A stretch of DNA of 64,000 bases from JAMDCX01 sp049977145 (GCA_049977145.1 JBMFGW010000001.1:35095-99094); one strand, 5' to 3'; numbered from the stretch's first letter, positions 15,002 through 25,247 are shown. A program made the numbers and translations. The notes: generated from the sequence alone by a model not told the origin.

Positions 15002-17734
15002 ATGGGTGAGTCACTTAACAAACAGAATATCGCGGCGATTGATCCGGCGGAACTTACGCCGGCCATGCGCCAATATCAAACCTACAAAGCCCAATATCCC
15101 GATGCGATTCTTTTCTTTCGCATCGGAGATTTTTACGAAACGTTTTATGAAGATGCCCGCACGGTATCCCGGGCGCTGGGAGTGGCCTTAACCAGCCGCA
15201 GCAAAGGGGAAAATGCCGTTCCCATGGCCGGTGTGCCCTATCATGCTGTGGACGGCTATCTGCAACGGATGATTGCGGCGGGTTATCGCGTTGCGATCTG
15301 CGAACAGATGGAAGACCCCAAACAGGCCAAAGGGGTTATTGACAGGCAAGTCACACGATTGATTACCCCCGGCACGTTGACGGAAGATAGCATGCTGGAT
15401 GGCAGAGAGGAAAATTTTCTCGCCGCCATGGTGCTGCTTTCCGCTAAGGACTCCGCAGATACACATTCGGATCCGTTGGCCTCTCCGGAAGCTGCCGCTG
15501 AAGCATCAGCGCGCCGGGCCGGAATCGCCTGGTGCGAATTATCCACGGGAAAATTCTTCACACTGGTGGATTCACTGGCCGCCTGTCAGGAGGAGCTGGC
15601 CCGCATCAGTCCGCGTGAGTTAATTTATCCCGAAGCTCCGGACCATCAGGTTCCGCAATGGGTAGAGCATATATCCGAAATCATCAAACTGACTCTGACC
15701 GCCCGCCCGGTTTGGCAGTTGGATCAACACCATGCGATGGAAACCATCCGCAAACATTATGGCGTTTTGAACTTCGCCGGCTTTGGCTATGACCATGACC
15801 ACGACCCGGCCCTGCGCCCCGCCGGCGGTTTACTGGCGTATCTGCATGAAACCCAAAAAGCGGCGCTGGAGCATCTGCAACCGCCGCTGGGCTTTGAGCG
15901 CCGTCGTCATCTGGTTATTGACCCCACGTCCCTGCGCTCATTGGAAATCAATCGGTCCCTGCGGCACAACTCCGCGGAGGGTTCACTGGTGCGGGCCTTG
16001 GACAACACGAAAACGCCCATGGGGTCGCGGATGCTGCGGAACTGGCTGTTATTTCCACTGCGTGATCCCGCGCCTATTGTGCAGCGCTACACCATGGTGG
16101 CGCGGATGCTGGAGCTGGAAAACCGTCTGGATGAACTGCGCCTGGTCATTACCGATTGCACGGATATTGAACGCATCACCGCCCGCATTTGTTGTCGCCG
16201 CTGTACACCGCGTGATCTGGTAGCGTTGGCCCAATCCCTGGAAACGCTGCCGATACTGGCGACGCTCGCGGGGCCAACCGGTTTTTTTCAAGATGCGGCT
16301 GATGATTTGTCGCCTTTGGCGCAAGGTGCGGCCGAGCTAGCCGCGAAAATTCGCGCCACTATCGCGGATGAACCGCCGGCCCATCTCCGGGAGGGCGGTG
16401 TGATTCGTGACGGCAGTGATCCGGAACTCGACCGCCTGCGCACATTGGCCACCAACAGCCGAGCATGGCTGGCAAATTATCAATCGCAACTCGTGGCGCA
16501 GACCGGTATTAATTCCCTCAAAGTTGGTTACAACAAAGTCTTTGGCTTCTACATTGAAATAACCCATACCCACGCCCAGAAAATTCCGCCGGAATTCACC
16601 CGCCGACAAACCGTAAAAAATGCCGAGCGCTACATCACCCCGGAACTCAAAACCTTTGAAAGCGATTTACTCACAGCGCAGGAACGCTCCAAGGCTCTGG
16701 AAGTGAATTTGTATGAACAATTGCGGGAATTTCTGGCCACGCAGGCGGACGTGCTGCGGACAATCGCCGCGCGGATAGCCCATCTGGACGTCATTGCCTC
16801 CATCGCTTATCTGGCCCGGTCGCGCCGGTATTGTCGTCCGGAAATTACCACACGGCGCGAGCTGCAAATCACGGACGCCCGCCATCCGGTCGTGGAACAG
16901 GTGCTGGGGGAAAACTTTGTCCCCAATGATATCAATCTCCCCGCCGACGGCCCCACGCTGCAGCTGATCACCGGCCCTAATATGGCCGGTAAATCAACCT
17001 ACATTCGGCAGACCGCCCTGCTGGTGCTCATGGCGCAGGCCGGTTTTTATCTGCCCGCAAAACAGGCCACCATCGGCCTGGTAGATCGCATTTTCACCCG
17101 TGTGGGTGCCGCCGATGATCTGGCCGCCGGGCAAAGCACCTTCATGGTGGAAATGACGGAAACAGCCAACATTCTTTTGCATGCTTCCGAAAATTCTCTG
17201 GTGATTCTTGATGAGGTTGGTCGCGGCACCAGCACACTTGATGGCTTGGCGCTGGCCTGGGCGATTGCGGAATTCCTCGCGGGGACCACGCGCTGCCGAA
17301 CGCTGTTTGCGACGCACTATCATGAACTTACGGAATTGGCACAAACCAGTAACGCGGTGGTGAATTACAACGTGCTGGTGCGGGAGTGGGAAGACCAGAT
17401 CCTGTTCATGCACCGCATCGTGCCGGGCAGCGCGGACCGATCATACGGCGTACAGGTGGCGCGGCTGGCGGGTATTCCGCGCAGTGTGATTCAACGCGCG
17501 CGGCAGCTCATGGAACAATTGGTGGTGCACGTTGGCCGCGGTAAACCACGAGCCGCCGCCACGGCGGTATCACCACAGGCTGCTTTATTTGATCCACTGG
17601 AGTCGCAGGTCGTCAGCCAACTACAAGCCTTGGACTTGGAACGCATGTCCCCCATGCAGGCCTGGGAGGCCGTTAAAATGCTGCAAGGGTTGTTGGCCGA
17701 AGAAAAGAAAAAACGCAACACCGGTGTGCGGTAA
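15002..17734 (+). CDS. mutS: DNA mismatch repair protein MutS
   Basis: 910 residues, full length for MutS1. The mismatch-reading motif GDFYETF is near the N-terminus (F44 and E46 form the Phe-x-Glu wedge). The ABC-type ATPase has Walker A GPNMAGKST at about 658-666, Walker B LVILDEVGRGTSTLDG near 735 and the family histidine in FATHYHELTEL. It recognises mismatches and recruits MutL, which is not in this window. There is no ribosome site before the ATG; the promoter position suggests leaderless translation. It converges with the diguanylate cyclase gene. Confidence 0.98.
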   Translation: MGESLNKQNIAAIDPAELTPAMRQYQTYKAQYPDAILFFRIGDFYETFYEDARTVSRALGVALTSRSKGENAVPMAGVPYHAVDGYLQRMIAAGYRVAICEQMEDPKQAKGVIDRQVTRLITPGTLTEDSMLDGREENFLAAMVLLSAKDSADTHSDPLASPEAAAEASARRAGIAWCELSTGKFFTLVDSLAACQEELARISPRELIYPEAPDHQVPQWVEHISEIIKLTLTARPVWQLDQHHAMETIRKHYGVLNFAGFGYDHDHDPALRPAGGLLAYLHETQKAALEHLQPPLGFERRRHLVIDPTSLRSLEINRSLRHNSAEGSLVRALDNTKTPMGSRMLRNWLLFPLRDPAPIVQRYTMVARMLELENRLDELRLVITDCTDIERITARICCRRCTPRDLVALAQSLETLPILATLAGPTGFFQDAADDLSPLAQGAAELAAKIRATIADEPPAHLREGGVIRDGSDPELDRLRTLATNSRAWLANYQSQLVAQTGINSLKVGYNKVFGFYIEITHTHAQKIPPEFTRRQTVKNAERYITPELKTFESDLLTAQERSKALEVNLYEQLREFLATQADVLRTIAARIAHLDVIASIAYLARSRRYCRPEITTRRELQITDARHPVVEQVLGENFVPNDINLPADGPTLQLITGPNMAGKSTYIRQTALLVLMAQAGFYLPAKQATIGLVDRIFTRVGAADDLAAGQSTFMVEMTETANILLHASENSLVILDEVGRGTSTLDGLALAWAIAEFLAGTTRCRTLFATHYHELTELAQTSNAVVNYNVLVREWEDQILFMHRIVPGSADRSYGVQVARLAGIPRSVIQRARQLMEQLVVHVGRGKPRAAATAVSPQAALFDPLESQVVSQLQALDLERMSPMQAWEAVKMLQGLLAEEKKKRNTGVR

Positions 17735-17850
17735 ATGGGAAATGCGTTCTATTCCGCGCTTACTGGGGTGCATCCCCGAAACGGTCCGCCCCAATTGTTT
17801 CAATGGCCATTGCCTGCCACGACGTACCAGCAGGATATGCGGAACATCGG

Positions 17851-20460
17851 CTATATTCCCTCGGACATCGTTCGTATGGTCTCACTGCGGCTGACGGTGG
17901 GACCAACAGACTGCGCCACCAATAGCTCTCCACGGTGCAGTTTACTGCTTTCCCGGCCAGCTTCTTTGAAGTGGTACATGGCTTGATCCGCATTTTTCAA
18001 TAGCGATACAAAGTCCGTACCATCGTCGGGATATATACTCGTACCGATGCTGCACGTTACCTGCAAAGAATGTTCATCCACGTAAATGGGGGCCACGACC
18101 GCCTCAACGGCGCGCTGGGCTATAATTCCGGCGGCTTGCGTGTCCTTCACTTCCGGTAAAATCAGTACAAATTCATCGCCTCCAATCCGGGCTACGGTAT
18201 CCGAATCCCGTACGGTGGTTGCCAACCGCCGGGCCACCACCTGCAGCACTTTATCGCCAATATGATGCCCTAATTGATCGTTAATGGGTTTGAAATGATC
18301 CAAATCCAGAAGGGCAATAACGACCTTGTCCTTTTGCCGCCTTGCCCGTGCCATGGCCGCTTTGGCACGATCTTCCAGCAAAGCTCGGTTGGCCAAACCA
18401 GTTAATGGATCATGCAAGGCCTGATGCTGAACTTCCCGTTCCGCGAGCTTTTTGTCAGTAATATCCCGTGTGGTAACCGCCACGCCGTCGCCCAATTTCA
18501 CAATCTGGTGGGAAAGCCACTGCCCCTTTACTGCGCTATCGTGGACTTCAAATTCCTCGGACATAGTCTGCCCAGTGGCAACCACGCGCTTATAATGCTC
18601 TACAAATCCCTTGGCATAACTGGCTGGAAATAGTTCGGTTACCAGTTTTCCTTTGAATTCCGCCGCGGAATAACGGGTCAGATTCTGCGCATTGGCGCTG
18701 GCAAAACTAAACCGGAAATCCCGCACCTGCCCGGCGGAATCCCGCACGCTTTCCAGAATGAAAAAGGAGTCGAGACTGCCATTGACGGCGGCGATAAAAC
18801 GGGCTTCGTTTTCCTGCGCCATTTTCCGTGAATGCGCGAGTGTTTGCAGCAATGGTTTGAGATATTGGCGCAAGGCCAATAAACCCAAAAGGGTTAATCC
18901 CACCATCACCGGCAACATATAGACAATTTGTTGCCGAATCGGCGCATAGACTTCTGATAAATTCATCTTCAAAGCCAAGCCCAAACCGGTATGCCCGATG
19001 GAGCCATACGCCGCCAGCACCTCCTGGCCCCACAAATCGCGCGTGGTTACAATTCCTTCACCTCCACCGCGCAAGGCCAGAACCGCGGGGAGCCGCGTGT
19101 CTCGTAAGCGGTCCGGGATGGTGAAGGGCACGGGTTGATTGCGAACCGGAAAAACATGCAGTACATCATCAACTTTGGCACAGACCACCATGGTGCCGGT
19201 TTTTCCCCATTTGGCCATGTTATCATAGACACGGTCCAAGACCGGCAACGGCTGTTCGGCCGTGACATATCCCCAGGTTTTCCCATGCCGTATGACGCGT
19301 ATGCGGGTGCGAAGAACATATCCATTTGCCCACAGCAACCAGGCGGTGTAAGACCCCGCCAGGGGAACTTGGAGCGCCGGGCGCACGGTAAGCCGTCCCA
19401 GTAGCGGGTAGTTTTTTGTGCCGACGGTGTATACCACCGCGGAAAATCCCAGTTGGCGCAAGGGTGCCATCGAATCTTGTAATTGTCGCACCGTGGCCAA
19501 ATAGGTCGTCTCATTTTTCCGCAATCGGATCGTGGTTATTGCGCTGACTATATGTGCCAGAACTGCCGCATGCGCCATACGATCCCGAATGACCTGGGCA
19601 AAAAATTCTTGTCGATCCCGGGCCATGCGCGCCAGATTACGTTCCACAATTATTTTTATCCGATATTGCATCAACCCAAGGCTCACGATCCCCGCAAGCA
19701 GCATGGCTAACACCAGAACTCCCGCGGAAAGCTGATAAATGCGCTCCACCTCCACACCCTCGGTATCATATTGATTCCAAGACTGATTCCGCCACAGTTG
19801 CCATAATCCGATTCCCAGCACCATCATGCCGATGGCGGTATTCAAAGTCAGATCGACTATGTTGGCCCGGTTGTACAGATTCTCCAAACCCATCCAATAG
19901 CCGATACAACTTAGTAATCCGAGAAAAAACAAACTGAAAGTGGAAGCGCGAACCAACGCCGCCAGATTGGGTCCCTTTACTCGCCGGTATAAAACCAACG
20001 CCAAACCAAAACACACAAACGCCACCGCCGTATTGGGTGCCATTTGGTCGGGACGTAAATACGTGACGGCATGAATCTTTTGCAGTGCCGTCATATCCAG
20101 GGGCGATAAAAAGCCAAAAACATTTTCAATTATCGCCCATCCTGCCAGCAGCAGAATGGCCACGCCTGAAAATGCGGGAATGACCGATGGTTTGCGCCCA
20201 CTGTCGAAGGTGGAAAAAATCAGTGCCAGTCCGGCGAATACAAAGCCAATGGCCGTGGTGATCACCATGGGAGTTTCACCACCGCTAACCCATACCAGCA
20301 TCGGAATATGAAACGCCAAGCCGATCAGTACCGGGCCGCCAAGTATCACGGCCACCGCGCCGCAGACACCGACGGCCATTCGGGAACCACGCCAGCCTTG
20401 GGGATTAGTCTGTTGTTGTAAATTTTCCGTGGCCATGGAATTGGAAGGTAGTGTATCCAT
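17851..20460 (-). CDS. Membrane diguanylate cyclase with sensor, PAS and GGDEF domains
   Basis: 869 residues. The N-terminal 240 residues hold about seven membrane segments in a MASE-like array; after another segment near 255-275 comes an extracytoplasmic sensor region, a further segment near 510-530, and a PAS domain (about 555-670, ENEARFIAAVNGSLDSFFIL). The GGDEF domain covers about 685-850 with intact RIGGDEF (760-764) and an upstream RDSD inhibitory site at the correct five-residue spacing. It should make cyclic di-GMP with product inhibition. GATAAT lies 8 nt before the ATG. Its ligand is unknown. Confidence 0.9.
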   Translation of the reverse strand: MDTLPSNSMATENLQQQTNPQGWRGSRMAVGVCGAVAVILGGPVLIGLAFHIPMLVWVSGGETPMVITTAIGFVFAGLALIFSTFDSGRKPSVIPAFSGVAILLLAGWAIIENVFGFLSPLDMTALQKIHAVTYLRPDQMAPNTAVAFVCFGLALVLYRRVKGPNLAALVRASTFSLFFLGLLSCIGYWMGLENLYNRANIVDLTLNTAIGMMVLGIGLWQLWRNQSWNQYDTEGVEVERIYQLSAGVLVLAMLLAGIVSLGLMQYRIKIIVERNLARMARDRQEFFAQVIRDRMAHAAVLAHIVSAITTIRLRKNETTYLATVRQLQDSMAPLRQLGFSAVVYTVGTKNYPLLGRLTVRPALQVPLAGSYTAWLLWANGYVLRTRIRVIRHGKTWGYVTAEQPLPVLDRVYDNMAKWGKTGTMVVCAKVDDVLHVFPVRNQPVPFTIPDRLRDTRLPAVLALRGGGEGIVTTRDLWGQEVLAAYGSIGHTGLGLALKMNLSEVYAPIRQQIVYMLPVMVGLTLLGLLALRQYLKPLLQTLAHSRKMAQENEARFIAAVNGSLDSFFILESVRDSAGQVRDFRFSFASANAQNLTRYSAAEFKGKLVTELFPASYAKGFVEHYKRVVATGQTMSEEFEVHDSAVKGQWLSHQIVKLGDGVAVTTRDITDKKLAEREVQHQALHDPLTGLANRALLEDRAKAAMARARRQKDKVVIALLDLDHFKPINDQLGHHIGDKVLQVVARRLATTVRDSDTVARIGGDEFVLILPEVKDTQAAGIIAQRAVEAVVAPIYVDEHSLQVTCSIGTSIYPDDGTDFVSLLKNADQAMYHFKEAGRESSKLHRGELLVAQSVGPTVSRSETIRTMSEGI

Positions 20461-20699
20461 ATAGGTTCATTATCGGTCAAAAACGCGGAAAGTGTTTATA
20501 AGAACTCGGTACCAGGAACATACGATGATGTTTCAAGTGTTAGCCGCAGCAAACCGATACCAATGTTTTGCCGATAAACATCATTTTTATCGGACATTGA
20601 ATGCCAACCTGGGAACCGTTCACAACACCCCGGAAAGTACCCTTGAATTTTTACCTTCTGCTTTTGCACACGGTTGGCCGCGGGCAAACTTCGGCTTAA

Positions 20700-20728
20700 T
20701 TGACCTTGTGGCCCTCAATAGCTATAAA
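20700..20728 (+). promoter_or_regulatory. Promoter of the GH2 gene
   Basis: TTGACC (20700-20705), 17 nt, TATAAA (20723-20728). The start site near 20735 rules out longer in-frame starts further upstream (from 20492) and supports the ATG at 20762. The rest of 20461-20699, between the divergent genes, shows no further feature. Confidence 0.7.
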
Positions 20729-20761
20729 ACGGTGATAAATACTGTTGCAAGGCGGAAAAAA

Positions 20762-23020
20762 ATGACTCCCCATCATCTACCCCCAACAATGATTACCAAC
20801 CAAAGCGAAGATGGCGGCGTATCGGCACCGCACACACCGCAAAATACTCCACTCACGCCATCGCGCCGTGATTTAATCAAATTTGGGGCACTGGCCATGA
20901 TCGCGACTGGTGCTTTGACCGGATGCAGCGACGCCCGCACGAACGCGGCGGGTAATGCCGGATTGACGGGCCAAACGGGAAACTCGACCACCGCGCGAGT
21001 CGATATGTGTATTGATCAGGCATGGAAATTTCTTAAGCAGGGTTTTCCTGGTGCGCAATGCCCCGATATGAACGATACCGCTTGGACCACGGTGGAATTA
21101 CCACATACCTACAATGGTTTAGATGGGCAAACCGGGGCACCGTACTACCGCGGACCGGCTTGGTATCGCAAAGAACTCGAGCTGCCAAGCGCTGCCAAAG
21201 AGCGGGATAAACAGGTTTTTCTTTATTTTGAAGGCGCGGGCATCACAACCGAAGTGTACTGCAATGGCCATCGAGCTGGTGGACACATTGGCCTGTTTGC
21301 AGGCTTTTGCGTGGATATCACCCCGTTTATTCAACACACAGGACGCAATGTCATCGCGGTACGCGTGGACAACGCCTACAACAATCACATTGCTCCATTG
21401 AACGGCGACTTTAATCTGGATGGCGGCCTGTATCGCCATGTCCGATTGCTGGTGCTGAACGCATTAAGCATCAGTCCCTTGGACGACGGCGGCCCCGGCG
21501 TATATATCAAACAGGTGAAAGTCACGCCGGAAAAAGCGGAACTGGAAGTCACCACCTTGGTGCGTAATGCCTCATCTCAAGAAAAAACAGCGGGTGTTGG
21601 ATACAGCATCTCCGATCACGCCGGAAATGTCATATTGACTGCTTCGGCGGCCCAGATTGTGCCTGCGGGTCAAACATCCACATGTGTGCACAATATCGTA
21701 TTGCCCAAGCCGCATTTGTGGAATGGTCGGGAAGACCCTTATCTGTATCAGATGACTGTGGAAATCTTTGACAACGAGCAACGCACCGATAGTGTTACAC
21801 AGCCACTGGGGCTTCGCTTTTACCATATCAACCCGGATCAGGGATTTTTTCTCAATGGCAAATCTTATCCGCTGCGGGGTGTTTGCACCCATCAGGACCG
21901 ACCGAATAAAGGGCGAGCCGTAAGTGATGCGGATTATCGCCAGGATTTGGACATCATTTATGAAATTGGTGCCACCTGCGTGCGCATGGCCCATTATCAG
22001 CACGCGCAGGCCTCGTATGATGCAGCGGACAAACTTGGCATCGTGGTCTGGGCGGAAGACGGCCTGGTCAACGGTGTGGCGCATAATGAGGAATTTGATG
22101 CCAATCAGATACAACAGGTGCGTGAACTTATTAAACAGAATTTTAATCACCCGTCTATATGCTTCTGGAGCATGTATAACGAACTGGGAAATAACGGCCA
22201 GAACAACCTCGGCTATCGCCTGGTACAAAAAATTAATGCCGAAGCCAGACGGCTGGATCCCACCCGCCTGACCACTGCCGCCGACGATCAATCCCAGTAC
22301 AACCATATCGGATATATCACGGATATTATCGCCTTTAACCGCTATCCGGGTTGGTACGGCGGCAAGATGACAGACTTCCCCACCATCTTGGATGGCATTC
22401 GGAAAGTAGTGGAGGCTAAGGCTCCAGGCCGATGTATCGGCCTGAGTGAATATGGCGCTGGAGCCAGCATTTTCCAGCACGAATCGCATGTTACTCAACC
22501 CAACCCTGGTGCGTATTGGCATCCTGAAGAATATCAGGCACTGCTGCATGAACACGCCTGGGCCGCAATTAAAGATCGCCCGTGGCTTTGGGGTACGTTT
22601 CTCTGGGTAATGTTTGACTTTGCCTCGGCATTTCGCCATGAGGGAGATCATCCCGGAAAAAATGATAAGGGACTTGTGACGCGCGACCGTAAAACCCGCA
22701 AGGATGCGTTTTACTTTTACAAAGCTCAGTGGACTAAAGAACCGTTTGTGTACATCACGGATCGGCGATTTAATTGCCGGCCGGATCAACATGCCATCTT
22801 AAAGGTCTATGCCAATTGCGCCAGCGTGGAACTGATGCTCAACGGCCAATCATTGGGCAGGCAACAGGGGGTAAACGGTGTATTTGTCTGGCCGATGACG
22901 ACGCTTAAAGAAGGCCAAAATCACATTCGCGCCATCGGCCAACATAATGCCGGACAGGTGGAAGACGCGTGTGCAATTGTCTACGATCCGCGCGCGCCAC
23001 ATCGCGCAACGTATCGCTAA
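20762..23020 (+). CDS. Secreted glycoside hydrolase family 2 (beta-galactosidase-like)
   Basis: 752 residues from the ATG chosen by the promoter. The N-terminus has a twin-arginine SRRDLIKFGALAM signal ending in a lipobox (LTGC), so a Tat-exported lipoprotein is expected. The GH2 domains follow in order: sugar-binding jelly roll (WYRKELELP, GHIGLFAGFCVDITPF), immunoglobulin-like middle domain, then the TIM barrel with acid/base E474 (MYNELGNNG) and nucleophile E563 (GLSEYGAGAS). It probably removes beta-linked galactose or a related sugar; linkage and substrate cannot be read from sequence. Its stop codon overlaps a small opposite-strand frame. Confidence 0.92.
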   Translation: MTPHHLPPTMITNQSEDGGVSAPHTPQNTPLTPSRRDLIKFGALAMIATGALTGCSDARTNAAGNAGLTGQTGNSTTARVDMCIDQAWKFLKQGFPGAQCPDMNDTAWTTVELPHTYNGLDGQTGAPYYRGPAWYRKELELPSAAKERDKQVFLYFEGAGITTEVYCNGHRAGGHIGLFAGFCVDITPFIQHTGRNVIAVRVDNAYNNHIAPLNGDFNLDGGLYRHVRLLVLNALSISPLDDGGPGVYIKQVKVTPEKAELEVTTLVRNASSQEKTAGVGYSISDHAGNVILTASAAQIVPAGQTSTCVHNIVLPKPHLWNGREDPYLYQMTVEIFDNEQRTDSVTQPLGLRFYHINPDQGFFLNGKSYPLRGVCTHQDRPNKGRAVSDADYRQDLDIIYEIGATCVRMAHYQHAQASYDAADKLGIVVWAEDGLVNGVAHNEEFDANQIQQVRELIKQNFNHPSICFWSMYNELGNNGQNNLGYRLVQKINAEARRLDPTRLTTAADDQSQYNHIGYITDIIAFNRYPGWYGGKMTDFPTILDGIRKVVEAKAPGRCIGLSEYGAGASIFQHESHVTQPNPGAYWHPEEYQALLHEHAWAAIKDRPWLWGTFLWVMFDFASAFRHEGDHPGKNDKGLVTRDRKTRKDAFYFYKAQWTKEPFVYITDRRFNCRPDQHAILKVYANCASVELMLNGQSLGRQQGVNGVFVWPMTTLKEGQNHIRAIGQHNAGQVEDACAIVYDPRAPHRATYR

Positions 23021-23172
23021 GTGTCCGAGTCATTAAGCTCATCCATGCGGCTGACCGGCAAATTCATACTGCGGCGCAATTGTTTATCCGAATGTGGCCC
23101 TGACTGTCGACACGCCGGACATTGACGACTGTGGATGAATGCTTCCCGCATTTTATAATACTCTTCATCCAT
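23017..23172 (-). CDS. Possible small CxxC protein (51 aa)
   Basis: A minus-strand frame with protein-like composition: MDEEYYKMREAFIHSRQ then CPACRQSGPHSDKQLRRS and a polar tail. The CPAC pair could be half of a zinc site or a redox pair. Codons upstream of this ATG stay open for some 40 nt through a tract of nine A's (23209-23217, T's on this strand) that makes frame assignment uncertain, and there is no strong ribosome site. Its stop overlaps the GH2 stop on the other strand. It lies 71 nt after the radical SAM gene and could be its distal neighbour. Confidence 0.4.
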   Translation of the reverse strand: MDEEYYKMREAFIHSRQCPACRQSGPHSDKQLRRSMNLPVSRMDELNDSDT

Positions 23173-23243
23173 CCGTTGACGCTCATAATCATACCCGCCT
23201 TTTTTATTAAAAAAAAATACGAAGTTGTTTTTTGCACTGCTGC

Positions 23244-24197
23244 TTACCGATGGTGGAAACGCACCGGGCCGCCGCAGACAAACAACTCGCCAAATCGTTC
23301 AATAACCCGCACTTTGTCGGCGGCGCACAGGCGATCCAATACGCCGCGAAAATCCAATCCGGAAACCTGCCGTGCGGCTACTTCCAGTTCCTGGAGCCGC
23401 AGAGGATGGCGTGAGACGATGTTGCAAATTTGATCTTCCAGCGCGTCCGTGCGGCTTAAGCTGAGAACCAACTCGGATTTGGAGGTCAGACGCGCCATCG
23501 GCCCCAGAATCGCCTGTACTCTTACCAGACTTTCCACGTCGGGTGGGTGAACAAACTTTTCCGCGGGGCACCGTGTGGGCAGCGTTAAATGCACTTCATC
23601 CGGCCCGATCGTGGCCAGCACTGCGGCCAGTTCGCGTAAGGCTGATTCAGTATCGTTAAGTCCCGCGACCAGCATGACTTCAATCCACAATTTCGCGTGT
23701 CGTTGCATGTGGGCGAAAGCCGTTAACCCCGCCACATGCCGGGCGAATGTAAACTGTGGATGCGGACGATTAATCCGGCGGAAAAGCTCGGATGAACCCG
23801 CATCCAGCGTGGGCAGTACGGCGTCGGCGGCAGCGAGTTGTGCCCGTATCGCAGGCTGATCCAACATGGATCCATTGGTAATTACCGCGACGGGAAAAGG
23901 ACTTAACGCTTTAACCGCCTGAACCATTTCGCCAATCCGGTGGTGCAACGTGCCCTCGCCGGAGGCTACGAAAGTAACCCAGTCAATGTCCGGCGGCGGC
24001 ACGGACTGCAACGCTTTTTGCACTTCGTCAAGAATTTCGTTTGTGGGCAGGTATTCACGCCTGGCACTTACCACCGGCATGCTGCGTCCCAGTTGGCAGT
24101 ACACACAGTTCCAATTACAGGTTTTTAATGGCACCGTATCAATACCCAGAGATCGGCCCAGGCGGCGCGACGGCACAGGCCCAAAAACATATTTCAT
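23244..24197 (-). CDS. Radical SAM protein (COG0731-like)
   Basis: 317 residues. Starts MKYVFGPVPSRRLGRSLGID, then the radical SAM cluster motif TCNWNCVYCQLG (C-x3-C-x2-C near residues 27-34) and FVASGEGTLH. This N-terminal FGPVPSRRLG signature defines a subgroup often found beside MinD-like ATPases and NifX-like proteins in anaerobes. The C-terminal 80 residues look like a winged-helix segment (DQICNIVSRHPLRLQELEVA). Reaction unknown. It is separated by 165 nt from the ATPase genes upstream on the same strand. Confidence 0.88.
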   Translation of the reverse strand: MKYVFGPVPSRRLGRSLGIDTVPLKTCNWNCVYCQLGRSMPVVSARREYLPTNEILDEVQKALQSVPPPDIDWVTFVASGEGTLHHRIGEMVQAVKALSPFPVAVITNGSMLDQPAIRAQLAAADAVLPTLDAGSSELFRRINRPHPQFTFARHVAGLTAFAHMQRHAKLWIEVMLVAGLNDTESALRELAAVLATIGPDEVHLTLPTRCPAEKFVHPPDVESLVRVQAILGPMARLTSKSELVLSLSRTDALEDQICNIVSRHPLRLQELEVAARQVSGLDFRGVLDRLCAADKVRVIERFGELFVCGGPVRFHHR

Positions 24198-24362
24198 GGT
24201 TTATGATCCGCCTGTAACATCAATAATATCCCATAACGTCCGATCCGCAGGCATCTGATTCGTTGATACTTCATCATGACCAATGCCCCGCATTGCCGCA
24301 TTTCCGCCCGCCTCCAGCGGGTTTTAGTAGTCTAACACTATCCCATCGCATCCAAACACAAT

Positions 24363-25247
24363 TCATTCTACACGCAATTTATCAGCCACTGTCCGCCAAA
24401 TCCGGCGCACATCCTCACCGGCCTCCGTGAAGCGCATTTCCACCACAGCCTGGCGTTGTCGCTGCGCTGCGTTGAACACCGAATCCACACGCACACGCCC
24501 GGCCGGTGTAACGTTATTTTGTCTGGCGCTATTTTCAATATCCATTGTTTGTGCCGGATTAAGATCCCAACGATTCACGCATAGCATGACCGGAATGTTA
24601 AAGTGTCTGGTAAGAGCTGTAACCCGTTGCATATCATGCCAGCCGCTTGGCGTAGGTTCTGTGACAATCAATACGAGACTGGCGCGGGCCACTGTGGCAA
24701 TCACCGGACAGCCGATGCCGGGAGGACCATCGACAATTAGTAGCGTGGCCGCAGTGGCCGCGGCTATGGAATGCGCTTTTTGCCGAACCTGGCTGACCAG
24801 TTTTCCGGAATTTTCACCACCAGGTCCCAATTGGGCGTGAACCAGCGGTCCAAACCGGGTGGTGGAAACAAACCATTGGCCCGCGAGAACCGGCTCCAAG
24901 GTAATGGCGTTGTTGGGACAAACCTGCAAACACGCTCCACAGCCTTCACAAGACATTGGAAGGACGCGGCACGGCGCGTTGTCATCGGTGCCGCGCGCTA
25001 TAGCCTCAAATCGGCAGACGTTCTGGCAGGCCCCGCAACCATCACACCGGTGGTAATCAATTTTGGCGTGATGCCCTTGAAAAAAATCGTGGCGTTCTTG
25101 TACCGTTGGATTGAGAATAATTGGCAGATCAGAGGCATCGACATCGCAATCCGCCAGCACGGCGGTGCCGGCCAGTGCCGCAAATGACGCCACCAGCGAA
25201 GTTTTTCCTGTTCCGCCTTTACCACTGATAACTACCAATTCTCTCAT
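24363..25247 (-). CDS. MinD/Mrp-like ATPase with inserted 2[4Fe-4S] ferredoxin domain (first)
   Basis: 294 residues. MRELVVISGKGGTGKTSLVA is the deviant Walker A of the SIMIBI/MinD family. Between about residues 60 and 105 lie two cluster motifs, CDGCGACQNVC and CEGCGACLQVCPNNA. Later IVDGPPGIGCPVIATVARA matches the switch region. Fusions of this kind occur in pairs in sulfate reducers and archaea beside NifX-like proteins and are thought to assemble or deliver metal clusters. GGGAG precedes the ATG, which overlaps the paired upstream ATPase gene by 4 nt. Confidence 0.9.
   Translation of the reverse strand: MRELVVISGKGGTGKTSLVASFAALAGTAVLADCDVDASDLPIILNPTVQERHDFFQGHHAKIDYHRCDGCGACQNVCRFEAIARGTDDNAPCRVLPMSCEGCGACLQVCPNNAITLEPVLAGQWFVSTTRFGPLVHAQLGPGGENSGKLVSQVRQKAHSIAAATAATLLIVDGPPGIGCPVIATVARASLVLIVTEPTPSGWHDMQRVTALTRHFNIPVMLCVNRWDLNPAQTMDIENSARQNNVTPAGRVRVDSVFNAAQRQRQAVVEMRFTEAGEDVRRIWRTVADKLRVE

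Noticed and set aside
21572..22792. A 406-codon minus-strand open frame opposite the GH2 gene
   Set aside because: It lies fully inside a clear GH2 gene with intact catalytic motifs, its translation has no recognisable domain and no ribosome site; it is a shadow frame.
24318..24340. CCCGC-CTCCA-GCGGG followed by TTTT as a terminator
   Set aside because: The stem is only 5 bp and on the plus strand, where no gene ends nearby; too weak to list.
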